Assembly (NCBI GenBank): GCA_943331295.2
Contig: CALQLA020000001.1
Coordinates: forward strand, 1 to 64,000
Source: Bordetella parapertussis
GTDB lineage: Bacteria; Pseudomonadota; Gammaproteobacteria; Burkholderiales; Casimicrobiaceae
Direction: 5' to 3'
DNA: 64,000 nucleotides
Shown here: piece after piece, positions 8,889 through 18,580 of the stretch
Layout: each line of letters starts with the position of its first letter
How positions within the stretch are numbered: the stretch's first letter is position 1
Made by a program: the position numbers and the translations under genes
Notes under the pieces: generated by a model
The model's database searches: none
What the model was told of the DNA's origin: nothing
Seen by the model: only the letters and a program-made list of their open reading frames with translations

Positions 8889-9350
8889 ATGGCGACCCCT
8901 GCCTGCCCGCTGTGCCCGCCGCGCAATCCGGCCGCGGAGAATCGCCACGAGATCGCGACGCTGTCGATCTCGACGCTGTACCTGTACGGCGACCAGCGCT
9001 TCCGCGGCTACAGCGTGCTCGCCTTCGACGCACGCCATGCGGTCACGCTGGCCGAGCTGTCGCGGCACGAATACGCCCGGTTCATGGACGACCTGCGCCT
9101 CTGCGTGCGCGCGCTGACGCTGGCGCTCGACCCCGGCCACATGAACGTCGAACTGCTGGGCAATGCGGTGCCGCACCTGCACTGGCACATCGTGCCGCGC
9201 TACACCGACGATCCGCGCTGGGGCAGCCCGATCTGGGTCGACTGGCCGCCCGACGATTTCAACGCCAATCGCAGGAAGCTGCCGCCCGACGAGGCGGCGC
9301 GGATGGTCGAGCGCATACGGGCGAACGTCGAAGTGGCGGCGCAGAACTGA
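8889..9350 (+). CDS. HIT-family nucleotide-binding hydrolase
   Basis: 153 residues. The histidine-triad motif HLHWHIV lies at residues 96-102 and is followed by PRYTDDPRWGSPIW. The N-terminal CPLC pair may bind zinc. Family members hydrolyse or transfer nucleotidyl groups (AMP-lysine, Ap4A and similar). It starts 9 bases after the TRAP permease stop and may be cotranscribed, but nothing ties its role to transport. Confidence 0.9.
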   Translation: MATPACPLCPPRNPAAENRHEIATLSISTLYLYGDQRFRGYSVLAFDARHAVTLAELSRHEYARFMDDLRLCVRALTLALDPGHMNVELLGNAVPHLHWHIVPRYTDDPRWGSPIWVDWPPDDFNANRRKLPPDEAARMVERIRANVEVAAQN

Positions 9351-9353
9351 GTT

Positions 9354-10172
9354 CCAGGAGGACGTCGGGTGCGCGGGCGAAATGGACGCCGGCGACCGCG
9401 CGCCGCGCGCGCGCGGTGCTGGCATTCGTCCGCGAGCGGGGCGCTGTGCATCGGCGCGAGGTCGATGCGCGCTTCGCACACGGCAGGGTCACCAACGCCT
9501 GGGGCGAATCGTCGAACGCCACGACGCGTCTGCTGGACGACATGCACTATCGCGGCCTGCTGCGCGTGGCGCGACGCGGGAACGCGGGTCTACGCGCCGC
9601 GCGAGCCCGCGGCGGAGCTTGCCGGCCACGCCACGGCCGAAGCACGGCTCGACGCGCTGGTCGACGTGATCGTGCGGAAGTGCGCGCCGCTGCCCGCCGC
9701 AAGCCTGGGCGGGCTCGTCCGACAGTTGCGCGTCGGCACGCCGCGGCACGCGGGTGAACTCGCGGCCGCGCTGCTGCGCGCCCGGCAGCGGCTCGCGCAG
9801 GCGCGAATCGACGGCATCGACTGGTACTGGCCCGCCATCGAGACTGGCCGGCGCGGCGCGCGACGCCGCACCCGATGCCGTTCGGCTCCTGGCGCCGTTC
9901 GATCCGGTGGTCTGGGATCGCCGCCGCTTCGAGCTGTTCTGGTCCTGGCCGTATCGCTTCGAGGCCTATACGCCGGCGGCGAAGCGGAAGTACGGTTACC
10001 ATGCGCTGCCCTGCTGTGGCGGGAGCAGGTCGTCGGCTGGGCGAACCTGGCGGCGGACGAGGGCGGCCTGCAGGGCACCTTCGGTTTCGTTGCCGGGCGC
10101 CCGCGCGAACGCGCCTTCGCGCGCGAACTCGACGCCGAGCTCGCGCGGATGCGGACCTTCCTTCGCCTCTAG
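9354..10172 (+). pseudogene. YcaQ-like DNA glycosylase (DUF1006) remnant with three frameshifts
   Basis: The conserved C-terminal two thirds of a YcaQ/winged-helix protein can be read only by changing frame three times. Segment one carries FVRERGAVHRREVDARFAHG and ATTRLLDDMHYRGLLRVARR. After a shift near 9575-9590 come TRVYAPREP...LRQLRVGTP and DGIDWYWPA. After a second near 9845 comes VRLLAPFDPVVWDRRRFELF. A third, at about 10005-10012, fits loss of one C from a C-run and returns to LLWREQVVGWANL and the end at 10172. The first ~100 residues (helical region with the usual QADPIRAP motif) are missing altogether, the HIT gene ending just upstream. Family members unhook interstrand cross-links. 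Either decayed or a badly sequenced stretch. Confidence 0.75.
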
Positions 10173-10232
10173 GCGGCGGCACGACGACGACAACGCCAAC
10201 GGCCTCCAGCATTCGACCGGGAGTCTCACTGC

Positions 10233-11030
10233 ATGCCCACCTGCCGCAGCAACGACGTCGACCTCTACTACGAGACCCGCGGCGAGGGCCCGCCACTGCT
10301 GCTGGTTGCCGGCATCGCCTCCGACAGCGCGAGCTGGCTGCCGGTGATGAACCACCTGGCGCGGGATTTCCGGGTGATCGCCCTCGACAACCGCGGCGTC
10401 GGGCGCACCGTGCCGATGGAGGCGCCGACGTCGATCGCCGCGATGGCCGACGACTGCGCGGCGCTGCTCTCCCATCTCGGCCTGCCGCGCGCGAGCGTGG
10501 TCGGTCACTCGATGGGGGGCTTCATCGCGCAGGAACTGGCGCTGCGCCATCCCGCGCGGGTCGACCGGCTCGTCCTCGCAGCGACGTCGTCGCGCGTATC
10601 GTCCCGCAACCGCGACCTGTTCGCCACCTGGTGCGACGCGCTGGAGCACGGCGAAGCGCCCGTTTGCTGGTTCCGCAACCTGTTCCACTGGCTGTTCTCG
10701 CCGGCGTTCTTCGACCGCCCCGAAATGGTCGACAGCCTCGTCCGGTTCGCTGTCGAGTACCCCTATCCGCAGACCGTTTCCGCGCTGCGGCGCCAGGTTG
10801 GCGCGATCGCCGCGTTCGACTCGTCGGCCGCGCTCGCGCGGATCGGCGCGCGCACGCTGGTGGTGGCGGGCGGGCAGGACCTCGTCTTTCCCGCCCGCGA
10901 GTGCGCGGCGCTGGCCGCGGCGATCCCGGGGGCCGCGTTCACCCTGATCGACGAGGCCGCGCACTCGATCCACTTCGAGCATCCCGTCGAATTTCATCGC
11001 CGGGTCGCCGCTTTCCTGGCGGCACCCTAG
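10233..11030 (+). CDS. alpha/beta hydrolase
   Basis: 265 residues with the standard hydrolase layout: oxyanion region LLLVAGIASDSASW, nucleophile elbow GHSMGG (Ser93), Asp in GGQDLVF and a His near the end in EAAHSIHFEHP. Short cap domain around residues 125-185. The closest general class is the esterase/3-oxoadipate-enol-lactonase-like group, but the substrate is not readable. It stands alone between the broken glycosylase gene and a methyltransferase. Confidence 0.88.
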   Translation: MPTCRSNDVDLYYETRGEGPPLLLVAGIASDSASWLPVMNHLARDFRVIALDNRGVGRTVPMEAPTSIAAMADDCAALLSHLGLPRASVVGHSMGGFIAQELALRHPARVDRLVLAATSSRVSSRNRDLFATWCDALEHGEAPVCWFRNLFHWLFSPAFFDRPEMVDSLVRFAVEYPYPQTVSALRRQVGAIAAFDSSAALARIGARTLVVAGGQDLVFPARECAALAAAIPGAAFTLIDEAAHSIHFEHPVEFHRRVAAFLAAP

Positions 11031-11113
11031 GCGCGGGTGTTGCCCGGGGGCGGCGGCATGCGGGTTGCCGGCTGCTATCATTCCGTCATGCATTCGCCGA
11101 TCGGAGGGCCGCG

Positions 11114-11758
11114 TTGATCCTGACCGGATTCTTACGGGACCTGTTCGCGCGACGAGAGGCCGCGGTTGCGGCCGTCGCGCCGCAGGCGCCGCGGGTGCTC
11201 AACGTCGGCGGCGGCAGCAAAGAGATCCCGATCCCCGACCATTACGCGGAGTGGCACCATCACCTGCTCGACATCGATCCGTCCGGCGCACCGGACGTCG
11301 TTTGCGACGCGCGCGCGATGACTACCTTGGCACCCGCGCAGTACGACGCGATCTACTGCTCGCACAACCTCGAGCACTACTACGCGCACGACGTGCCGCG
11401 CGTGCTGCAGGGTTTCCTGCACGTGCTGAAGCCCGACGGGTTCGCCGAGATCCGCGTGCCCGACGTTCTGGCGGTGATGCGGCGGGTCGTCGCGTCGGGC
11501 TTGGAACCCTCCGACGATCTCTACGGGCGGATCACCGTGCACGACGTGCTTTACGGATGGGGCGCGCAGATCGAACGGTCGGGCGTGGAGTTCTACGCGC
11601 ACAAGTGCGGATTCTCGGCAAAGTCGCTGCGCGCCGCGCTCGACCGCGCCGGATTCGCCAAGGTGCTGCTCGCCGAATTCGAGGAGATCTTCGAGCTGCA
11701 CGCCTTCGCCTTCAAGTCGCCGCCCACGGACGCCCAGCGCGCGCTGCTCAACATCTGA
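11114..11758 (+). CDS. class I SAM-dependent methyltransferase (methyltransferase 11-like)
   Basis: 214 residues. SAM motif I is VLNVGGGSKEIPIP, the acidic end of strand 2 is LLDIDPSGAPDVVCDAR, and motif IV is YDAIYCSHNLEHYY followed by the LKPDGFAEIRVPDV strand. There is no ATG near the domain start; TTG at 11114 has GGAGG (11103-11107) six bases upstream and begins just before the conserved part. The target is unknown; the LEHYY...LKPDG pattern is common in methyltransferases of surface-sugar or small-molecule pathways. Confidence 0.85.
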   Translation: MILTGFLRDLFARREAAVAAVAPQAPRVLNVGGGSKEIPIPDHYAEWHHHLLDIDPSGAPDVVCDARAMTTLAPAQYDAIYCSHNLEHYYAHDVPRVLQGFLHVLKPDGFAEIRVPDVLAVMRRVVASGLEPSDDLYGRITVHDVLYGWGAQIERSGVEFYAHKCGFSAKSLRAALDRAGFAKVLLAEFEEIFELHAFAFKSPPTDAQRALLNI

Positions 11759-11811
11759 CGGCGCGCCGGCGCCGCCGCACGACCCGGATTCCACCCTTTC
11801 CACGGACCCCC

Positions 11812-13232
<1,421 letters not shown>

Positions 13233-13233
<1 letters not shown>

Positions 13234-13249
13234 GCGTCGCGGCGACGCC
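13233..13249. terminator. hairpin between convergent genes
   Basis: GGCGTCG (13233-13239) and CGACGCC (13243-13249) pair perfectly around a 3-base loop, starting at the M20 stop codon. There is no U-tract, so it is either a transcript end-stabiliser or a non-canonical terminator. Confidence 0.4.
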
Positions 13250-13264
13250 CGTCCTGCCGCGCCG

Positions 13265-13666
13265 CTAGCGCATCCGCGCGGCGGCGAGAAAGCCCAGCGT
13301 CGCCCCGATCGCCGAGACGGCCATTCCCCACAGCATGTCGACCACCGCGACAGTGGTCGACCAGCCCTTCAGCGTCGCGAGGTTGCTCAGGTCATAGGTG
13401 CCGTAGGCGACGAGGCCGAACAGGGCGCCGGAGATCAGCGCGCCCCGCCACGTGCCGCCGGCCAGCGCCGGCCGCACGCAGAACGCGACGATCCCGACCG
13501 GATAGAGCAGGTAGAAGAGCGCCGCCGGCAGCAGGTACGGCCGGGCGAGCAGCATCGGCCCGAGCTCGGCCTGGTAGAAGCCTGCGGCAATGACGCCCAG
13601 CCAGAGGAAATCGCAGACGCAGAGGGCGACGAGCGAAACACCATAGGCAGCACTGAGGCGACGCAT
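13265..13666 (-). CDS. DUF2177-family integral membrane protein
   Basis: 133 residues with four hydrophobic helices (about 8-30, 45-63, 74-92, 104-130) and the family's charged turn GTYDLSNLATLKGW between helices 3 and 4. DUF2177 proteins have no assigned function. The ATG at 13666 has AAAGGA upstream; the longer upstream reading has no membrane or conserved character. Divergent from the M3 peptidase gene. Confidence 0.85.
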   Translation of the reverse strand: MRRLSAAYGVSLVALCVCDFLWLGVIAAGFYQAELGPMLLARPYLLPAALFYLLYPVGIVAFCVRPALAGGTWRGALISGALFGLVAYGTYDLSNLATLKGWSTTVAVVDMLWGMAVSAIGATLGFLAAARMR

Positions 13667-13829
13667 GCGGAATCCTTTCGGTAGCGATCGTGTCGACCGC
13701 GGCGCCGCCGAGTGTACTGCATGCGCGCCGTGGCTCCGCCCGGAATCCGGCAAGCGCCACGGCGCACAAGGACTCGTGCCCCGACGAGTTGGCGTAGGAT
13801 GGCAGGCTTTCGCCGCCGCCGCCGATCTG

Positions 13830-15917
13830 ATGAGCCTCCTGCAGGACAACCCGCTGCTGCAACCCTGGACCGGGCCGTTCGGCCTGCCGCCGTTCGACCG
13901 CATCCGTCCCGAGCATTACCTCCCGGGGTTCGAGCACGCGCTGTCGCTGCACGCGAGCGAGGTCGCCGTCATCGCGTCCGCGCCCGACGCGCCGACGTTC
14001 GCGAACACGGTCGTCGCCTTCGAAACGAGCGGTCGCGCGCTCGGGCGCATCCGGCACGTCTTCTTCAACCTTGCCGCGTCGGCCACGTCGCCCGCGCTGC
14101 AGGCCATCGAGCGCGAGATGTCGCCCCGGATGGCGGCGCATGCGTCGGCGGTCTACCTGCACCCGGGGCTGTTCGCGCGCTTCGACGCGCTGCACGCGCG
14201 GCGCGCGACGCTCGGGCTCGACCCCGAGTCGCTGCACCTCCTCGAGCGCCTGCACCTCGACTTCGTGATCGCCGGCGCGCGGCTGGCCGATGCGGCGAAG
14301 GCCCGCCTTGCGGCGATCGTCGAGCGGCTGGCTTCGCTCACCACCCGCTTCCGCCAGAACGTGCTGGCCGACGAGGCGGGCTTCGGCCTCGTGCTGCGCG
14401 ACGACCGCGACCTGGCGGGGCTGCCCGACGACCTGCGGGCCGCGGCGCGCGAGGCGGCGTTGCAGCGCGGCGAGGCGGCCGGATGGGTGATCACGCTGTC
14501 GCGCTCGCTGATCGTGCCGTTCCTCGCCTTCTCGCAGCGGCGCGACCTCCGTGAATCCGCGTGGCGGGCGTGGATGGAGCGCGGCGAGCACGAGGGCGAG
14601 CACGACAACCGGCCGGTGATCCGCGAGATCCTCGCCTTGCGCCTCGAGCAGGCGCGCCTGCACGGCCACGCGACCTACGCTGACTACGCGCTGGTGGACC
14701 GGATGGCCGGGACGCCGGCCGCGGTTGCGGCGCTGCTCGGGCAGGTGTGGGAGCCGGCCAAGGCCAAGGCGGCGGAGGAGCGCGACGCGCTCGCCGCGAT
14801 GGCGCTCGCGCACGGCCAGTCGCACCCGATCGAGCCGTGGGACTGGCGCTACTACGCCGAAAAGGTGAGGAGCGCGCGGTACGGCGTCGACGAGGCGACG
14901 GTGAAACCGTACTTTTCGCTCGACCGGATGCTGGAGGCGGCCTTCGATACCGCGCGCCGGCTGTTCGGGCTCGAGTTCGTCGCGCGCCCCGACGTGCCGG
15001 CGTATCACCCCGACGTCCGCGTGTTCGAGGTGCGGGATGCGTCGGCGCGCGTGGTCGGCGTGTTCCTCAGCGACAACTACGCCCGCCCGGGCAAGCGCGG
15101 CGGCGCGTGGATGAGCGCCTACCGCTGGCAGTCGCGGCAGGACGGCGGGACGCTGCCCGTCATCGTCAACAACAACAATTTCGCGCCGGCCCCGGCGGGG
15201 CAGCCGACGCTGCTGTCGCCCGACGACGTGCGCACGCTGTTCCACGAATTCGGCCACGGGCTGCACGGCCTGCTGTCGCAGGTGACGTACGAGCGGCTGT
15301 CCGGCACGCAGGTGCTGCGTGATTTCGTCGAGCTTCCGTCGCAGATCTTCGAGCACTGGGCGGTCGAGCGCGCGACGCTCTCCCGGCACGCGCGGCACTG
15401 CACGACCGGGGAGCCGATTCCGGAGGCGCTGGTGGCACGGATGGAACAGGCGGCCCGCTTCAGCCAGGGTTTCGAGACCGTCGAGTACACCGCCTGCGCG
15501 CTGGTCGACATGGCGCTGCACGCGCTGGGCGACACGGCGGACCTCGACATCGCGGCGTTCGAGCGCGCCGAGCTGGCGCGGATCGGCATGCCGCGCGAGA
15601 TTCCGATGCGCCACCGGCTCCCGCACTTCGACCACCTGTTCGGCGGCTCGAGCTACGCGGCCGGGTACTACGTCTACATGTGGGCGCAGGTGCTCGACGC
15701 GGACGGCTACCAGGCCTTCGTCGAGGCCGGCGATCCGTTCGACCCGGCCGTCGCGCTGCGCCTGAAGCGGTGCATCTATGCCGCTGGCGCGAGCGTCCCG
15801 CCGGCCGAGGCGTTCCGCGCGTTTCGCGGCCGCGATCCGGTCGTGGGTCCGATGCTGGCGCGGCGCGGCCTCGGCAGCCTCGGTACCAGGCCGCAGCCGG
15901 CGCTGCCGGCGCGCTAA
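13830..15917 (+). CDS. M3-family zinc metallopeptidase (oligopeptidase A / Dcp-like)
   Basis: 695 residues, the normal size of cytoplasmic thimet-type oligopeptidases. The zinc motif HEFGH is at 472-476 with the third ligand Glu about 25 residues later (DFVELPSQIFEHW). The N-terminus (NPLLQPWTGPFGLPPFDRIRPEHYLPGFEHAL) and the C-terminal GGSSYAAGYYVYMWAQVLDAD block are typical of OpdA/Dcp. It degrades short peptides, including signal-peptide fragments. The ATG at 13830 starts the conserved N-terminus. The chromate transporter gene follows within about 10 bases. Confidence 0.93.
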   Translation: MSLLQDNPLLQPWTGPFGLPPFDRIRPEHYLPGFEHALSLHASEVAVIASAPDAPTFANTVVAFETSGRALGRIRHVFFNLAASATSPALQAIEREMSPRMAAHASAVYLHPGLFARFDALHARRATLGLDPESLHLLERLHLDFVIAGARLADAAKARLAAIVERLASLTTRFRQNVLADEAGFGLVLRDDRDLAGLPDDLRAAAREAALQRGEAAGWVITLSRSLIVPFLAFSQRRDLRESAWRAWMERGEHEGEHDNRPVIREILALRLEQARLHGHATYADYALVDRMAGTPAAVAALLGQVWEPAKAKAAEERDALAAMALAHGQSHPIEPWDWRYYAEKVRSARYGVDEATVKPYFSLDRMLEAAFDTARRLFGLEFVARPDVPAYHPDVRVFEVRDASARVVGVFLSDNYARPGKRGGAWMSAYRWQSRQDGGTLPVIVNNNNFAPAPAGQPTLLSPDDVRTLFHEFGHGLHGLLSQVTYERLSGTQVLRDFVELPSQIFEHWAVERATLSRHARHCTTGEPIPEALVARMEQAARFSQGFETVEYTACALVDMALHALGDTADLDIAAFERAELARIGMPREIPMRHRLPHFDHLFGGSSYAAGYYVYMWAQVLDADGYQAFVEAGDPFDPAVALRLKRCIYAAGASVPPAEAFRAFRGRDPVVGPMLARRGLGSLGTRPQPALPAR

Positions 15918-15924
15918 CGGCAGC

Positions 15925-16527
15925 GTGCTCCCCGGGCCAGGCATCGGCGAACAGGCAGCCGGGACGAGGGATGCGAGCCGCGATGCTGCCGCCTCGCCGC
16001 GGGTGGCGACGGCCGCGCTCTTCACCGGCTTCCTGCTGGTCGGCCTGTCCGGCTTCGGCGGCGTGCTGCCATTCGCTCGCCGGATGCTCGTGGAGAAGCG
16101 GCGCTGGCTGACCGAGCCGGAATTCACCGAAGTGCTGTCGCTGGCGCAATTCCTTCCCGGCCCGAACATCGTCAACGTCGCGGTGATCGTCGGCCGCCGC
16201 TTCCAGGGGGCGCACGGATCGCTTGCCGCCGTGCTGGGCCTGATGCTGATGCCGCTGGTCATCGTGCTTTCGCTCGCGGCGCTGTTCGCGCGCTACGCCG
16301 AGGTCGAGGCCGTGCGCAACGCCTGCCACGGCGTATCGGCTGCGGCATCGGGCCTGCTGCTATCGACCGGTCTCAAGATGGGCCGGTCGATCCGCCGCAG
16401 CGGCTGGCAGCTGGCGATCGCGGCCGCGGTGTTCGTCGCGATCGCGATTGCCCGGGTGCCGCTCGCCTGGGTGCTCGCGACGATGGGCCCGGTCGCGTTC
16501 GGCATCGCCTGGTGGAGGCGCCGTTGA
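15925..16527 (+). CDS. chromate transporter, CHR-family half protein A
   Basis: 200 residues with one CHR domain: GLSGFGGVLPFARRMLVEKRRW, then FTEVLSLAQFLPGPNIVNVAV, the P-G-P signature, and about five helices. Long ChrA proteins hold two such domains; here the halves are separate genes, as in the paired short-chain CHR type. No ATG is available: GTG at 15925 (8 bases after the peptidase stop) or GTG at 16003 could be used, neither with a good ribosome site, so the N-terminus is uncertain. Confidence 0.85.
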   Translation: MLPGPGIGEQAAGTRDASRDAAASPRVATAALFTGFLLVGLSGFGGVLPFARRMLVEKRRWLTEPEFTEVLSLAQFLPGPNIVNVAVIVGRRFQGAHGSLAAVLGLMLMPLVIVLSLAALFARYAEVEAVRNACHGVSAAASGLLLSTGLKMGRSIRRSGWQLAIAAAVFVAIAIARVPLAWVLATMGPVAFGIAWWRRR

Positions 16528-17051
16528 TCCCGCCGGCGCTGCTCGAGCTGTCGCTGCAGTTCCTGGTGCTGTCGCTGCTGTCGATCGGCGGCGCGAACTC
16601 GGTGATTCCGGAAATGCACCTGCAGGTGGTCGAGGCCAGGCATTGGATGACCGACGCCGAGTTCTCGCAGATGTTCGCGCTGTCGCAGGCGGCGCCGGGG
16701 CCCAACGTGCTGATCGTCAGCCTGATCGGGTGGAAGGTCGCCGGCATCGCCGGCGCGCTGGTCTCGATCGCGTCGATGTGCGGGCCGTCGTCGATCCTCA
16801 CCTACTACGTGATCGCCGTATGGGACCGCTTTCGCGACGCACCGGTACGCACCGCGATCCAGCGGGCGCTCGCGCCGATCACGGTGGGCCTGATCGTCGC
16901 GTCCGGGTACGTGCTGACACGCACGACCGACCAGTCCTGGACCGCCTACGCGATCACCGGCGCCACCCTGCTGGTCGTCAGCACCACGCGGATTCACCCG
17001 TTGTGGATGCTGGCCGCGGCGGCGGGCCTGGGCGCGCTCGGCGTCGTCTGA
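16512..17051 (+). CDS. chromate transporter, CHR-family half protein B
   Basis: 179 residues, the second CHR half: LSIGGANSVIPEMHLQVVEA, ARHWMTDAEFSQMFALSQAAPGPN and about five helices. It overlaps the first half by 16 bases, so the two are translationally coupled and probably assemble as a heterodimer in the inner membrane, exporting chromate or a related oxyanion. A hairpin with a short T-run ends the operon. Confidence 0.88.
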   Translation: MEAPLIPPALLELSLQFLVLSLLSIGGANSVIPEMHLQVVEARHWMTDAEFSQMFALSQAAPGPNVLIVSLIGWKVAGIAGALVSIASMCGPSSILTYYVIAVWDRFRDAPVRTAIQRALAPITVGLIVASGYVLTRTTDQSWTAYAITGATLLVVSTTRIHPLWMLAAAAGLGALGVV

Positions 17052-17068
17052 CCCGGCAGCGCCCGGCT

Positions 17069-17091
17069 CTCGCGCCTGCCGCGAGGCTTTT
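17069..17091 (+). terminator. rho-independent terminator after the chromate pair
   Basis: CTCGCG (17069-17074) pairs with CGCGAG (17080-17085) around a 5-base loop, followed by GCTTTT. It lies between the convergent transporter and nuclease genes. Confidence 0.5.
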
Positions 17092-17098
17092 CCCGGCG

Positions 17099-18511
17099 TC
17101 AGCCGGCGAGCGCGAACGCGAGGTTCGGGCTGCGCTTCAAGCGCCGGATCAGGAGCCGTGCGATATCGGCGTCGAACTCCGGGCGCGGAGGGGCCTCCTG
17201 CAGACTTCCCAGTTCGCCGTCGTCGCCGGCGGTGCCGAGCCAGCACCAGTCGCGCAGCACATGGACATCGACGCGCCCGCCCACGAGCGCCGATTCGCGG
17301 ATTCCGGCGAGGCCTGGAAACGGCCAGGCGGGGATGGCGCAAGGGGCGAGAGCCTCGCGCAGACGGCCATGATGCTCCCGGGCCGATTCCGCGCCGACGC
17401 AGGCCCCGGCGCAGCGCGCAACCTGCCGCGCGAAGCAGGGCCCCTCCCGGCGCTCCAGCCCCAGCGCGGTCAGGCACAGGCGGTGGGTGTCCGCCAGGTT
17501 GCGCAGCGCTTCGCGCGCCTGCCGCCGCGACGAATACGGGCCGTAGCGTCCCGCGAGGCGGGCCGGATCGAGGCCGGCGGCGATCAGGAAGCGCGGCGGC
17601 GCGGGCTCGTCGTCCAGTTCGAGCACGCCGGATTCCGCCTTCCGCCGCAGCGCATGGTTGTGTGCCGGCAGCATCGACTTGACCAGCGCCGCCTCGCGCA
17701 GCAGCGCGCCGATCTCGCCGGCGGTCTCGATCCACTCGATGCGCCGGATCTCGGAGGCCATCCGTGAATCGGTCGCCGAGCGATAGTCCGACGAGAAATG
17801 GGCGCCGATCCGTTCCCGCAGGCTCGTGCTCTTGCCGATGTAGAGCGGCAGCGGATTGTCGCCGTAGAACAGGTAGACGCCAGGGGCCTCGGGCACGCCT
17901 TCGAGCACGTCCGGCGGAAGCTGCGCCGGAAGGCTCGGTGTCTTGAGCACGCGGCGGACGGCGGCGTCGATCACGGGTTCGGGCAGTTCGTTGTAGAGCG
18001 CGCGCACGAATTCCCACAGCACGCGCGCGTCGCCAAGCGCCCGGTGCCGGTCCGCCGTCGGCAAGGCGTGGCGGGCGATGATCGCATCGAGATGGTGTCG
18101 GTCGGCGTCGGGGAACAGGCGGCGCGACAGCCGCACCGTGCACAGCACCTTTGCCGTGTAGGCGCGGCCCTCGCGCGCGAATGCATGCTTGAGGAAGCCG
18201 TAGTCGAAGCGCGCGTTGTGGGCGACGAACACCGCGCCGGCGGTACGCGCGGCGACCTCGTCGGCGATCGTCGCGAACGCCGGCGCATCGCGGACCATCG
18301 CGTTGGTGATGCCCGTCAGCGCCTGGATCTCCGCCGGGATCGACACGCCCGGATTGACCAGCGTGCTCCATTCGGTGACGCGCAACGCGCCCGGCGGGTC
18401 GGATTCGACGTCCACGCGCACGATGCCGACCTCGGTGATCCGGTCGCGGGCGGCGGTGGTGCCCGTAGTTTCGAGGTCGACAAAGGCGAGCGACGGCGCG
18501 AAGAGCAGCAT
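17099..18511 (-). CDS. DnaQ-type 3'-5' exonuclease fused to a GIY-YIG (UvrC-like) nuclease
   Basis: 470 residues. Residues 8-175 form a DEDDh exonuclease: Asp12/Glu14 in FVDLETTG, Asp in HNARFDYGF, and HRALGDARV at the end. Residues ~205-290 are a GIY-YIG domain (APGVYLFYGDNPLPLYIGKS), with the Arg and Glu helix after it and a UvrC-like Cys-rich stretch (GPCFARQVARCAGAC). This fusion is known in several phyla and is taken to act in DNA repair. The ATG at 18511 starts the exonuclease fold. It is divergent from the LexA-like gene, with GAAC-N4-GTTC sites 44 and 75 bases from its start, so it is probably damage-inducible. Confidence 0.92.
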   Translation of the reverse strand: MLLFAPSLAFVDLETTGTTAARDRITEVGIVRVDVESDPPGALRVTEWSTLVNPGVSIPAEIQALTGITNAMVRDAPAFATIADEVAARTAGAVFVAHNARFDYGFLKHAFAREGRAYTAKVLCTVRLSRRLFPDADRHHLDAIIARHALPTADRHRALGDARVLWEFVRALYNELPEPVIDAAVRRVLKTPSLPAQLPPDVLEGVPEAPGVYLFYGDNPLPLYIGKSTSLRERIGAHFSSDYRSATDSRMASEIRRIEWIETAGEIGALLREAALVKSMLPAHNHALRRKAESGVLELDDEPAPPRFLIAAGLDPARLAGRYGPYSSRRQAREALRNLADTHRLCLTALGLERREGPCFARQVARCAGACVGAESAREHHGRLREALAPCAIPAWPFPGLAGIRESALVGGRVDVHVLRDWCWLGTAGDDGELGSLQEAPPRPEFDADIARLLIRRLKRSPNLAFALAG

Positions 18512-18545
18512 GGGGTCGGGGCAGGTGTCCGGTGCAGTGCAGTGC

Positions 18546-18574
18546 TTGACGGTAGAACGTTCGTTCGCTATTGT
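18546..18574 (+). promoter_or_regulatory. sigma-70 promoter of the LexA-like gene
   Basis: TTGACG (18546-18551) and TATTGT (18569-18574) are separated by exactly 17 bases, 6 bases upstream of the ATG at 18581, so the leader is very short or the message leaderless. Confidence 0.6.
18555..18566. promoter_or_regulatory. SOS-box-like site 1 (GAAC-N4-GTTC)
   Basis: GAACGTTCGTTC lies inside the -35/-10 spacer, where a bound repressor would block RNA polymerase. The GAAC-N4-GTTC form is that of Gram-positive (DinR/Cheo) LexA boxes, not the CTGT-N8-ACAG box usual for beta/gammaproteobacterial LexA. Confidence 0.55.
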
Positions 18575-18580
18575 AGCGCC

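Noticed and set aside
6903-9479. 858-residue minus-strand frame opposite the TRAP permease and HIT genes
   Set aside because: Shadow of the plus-strand genes; made of His/Arg/Asp/Gln repeats with no family features.
18531-18543. Short GTGCA repeats before the LexA-like promoter
   Set aside because: Only about two and a half units; no sign of function beyond chance.
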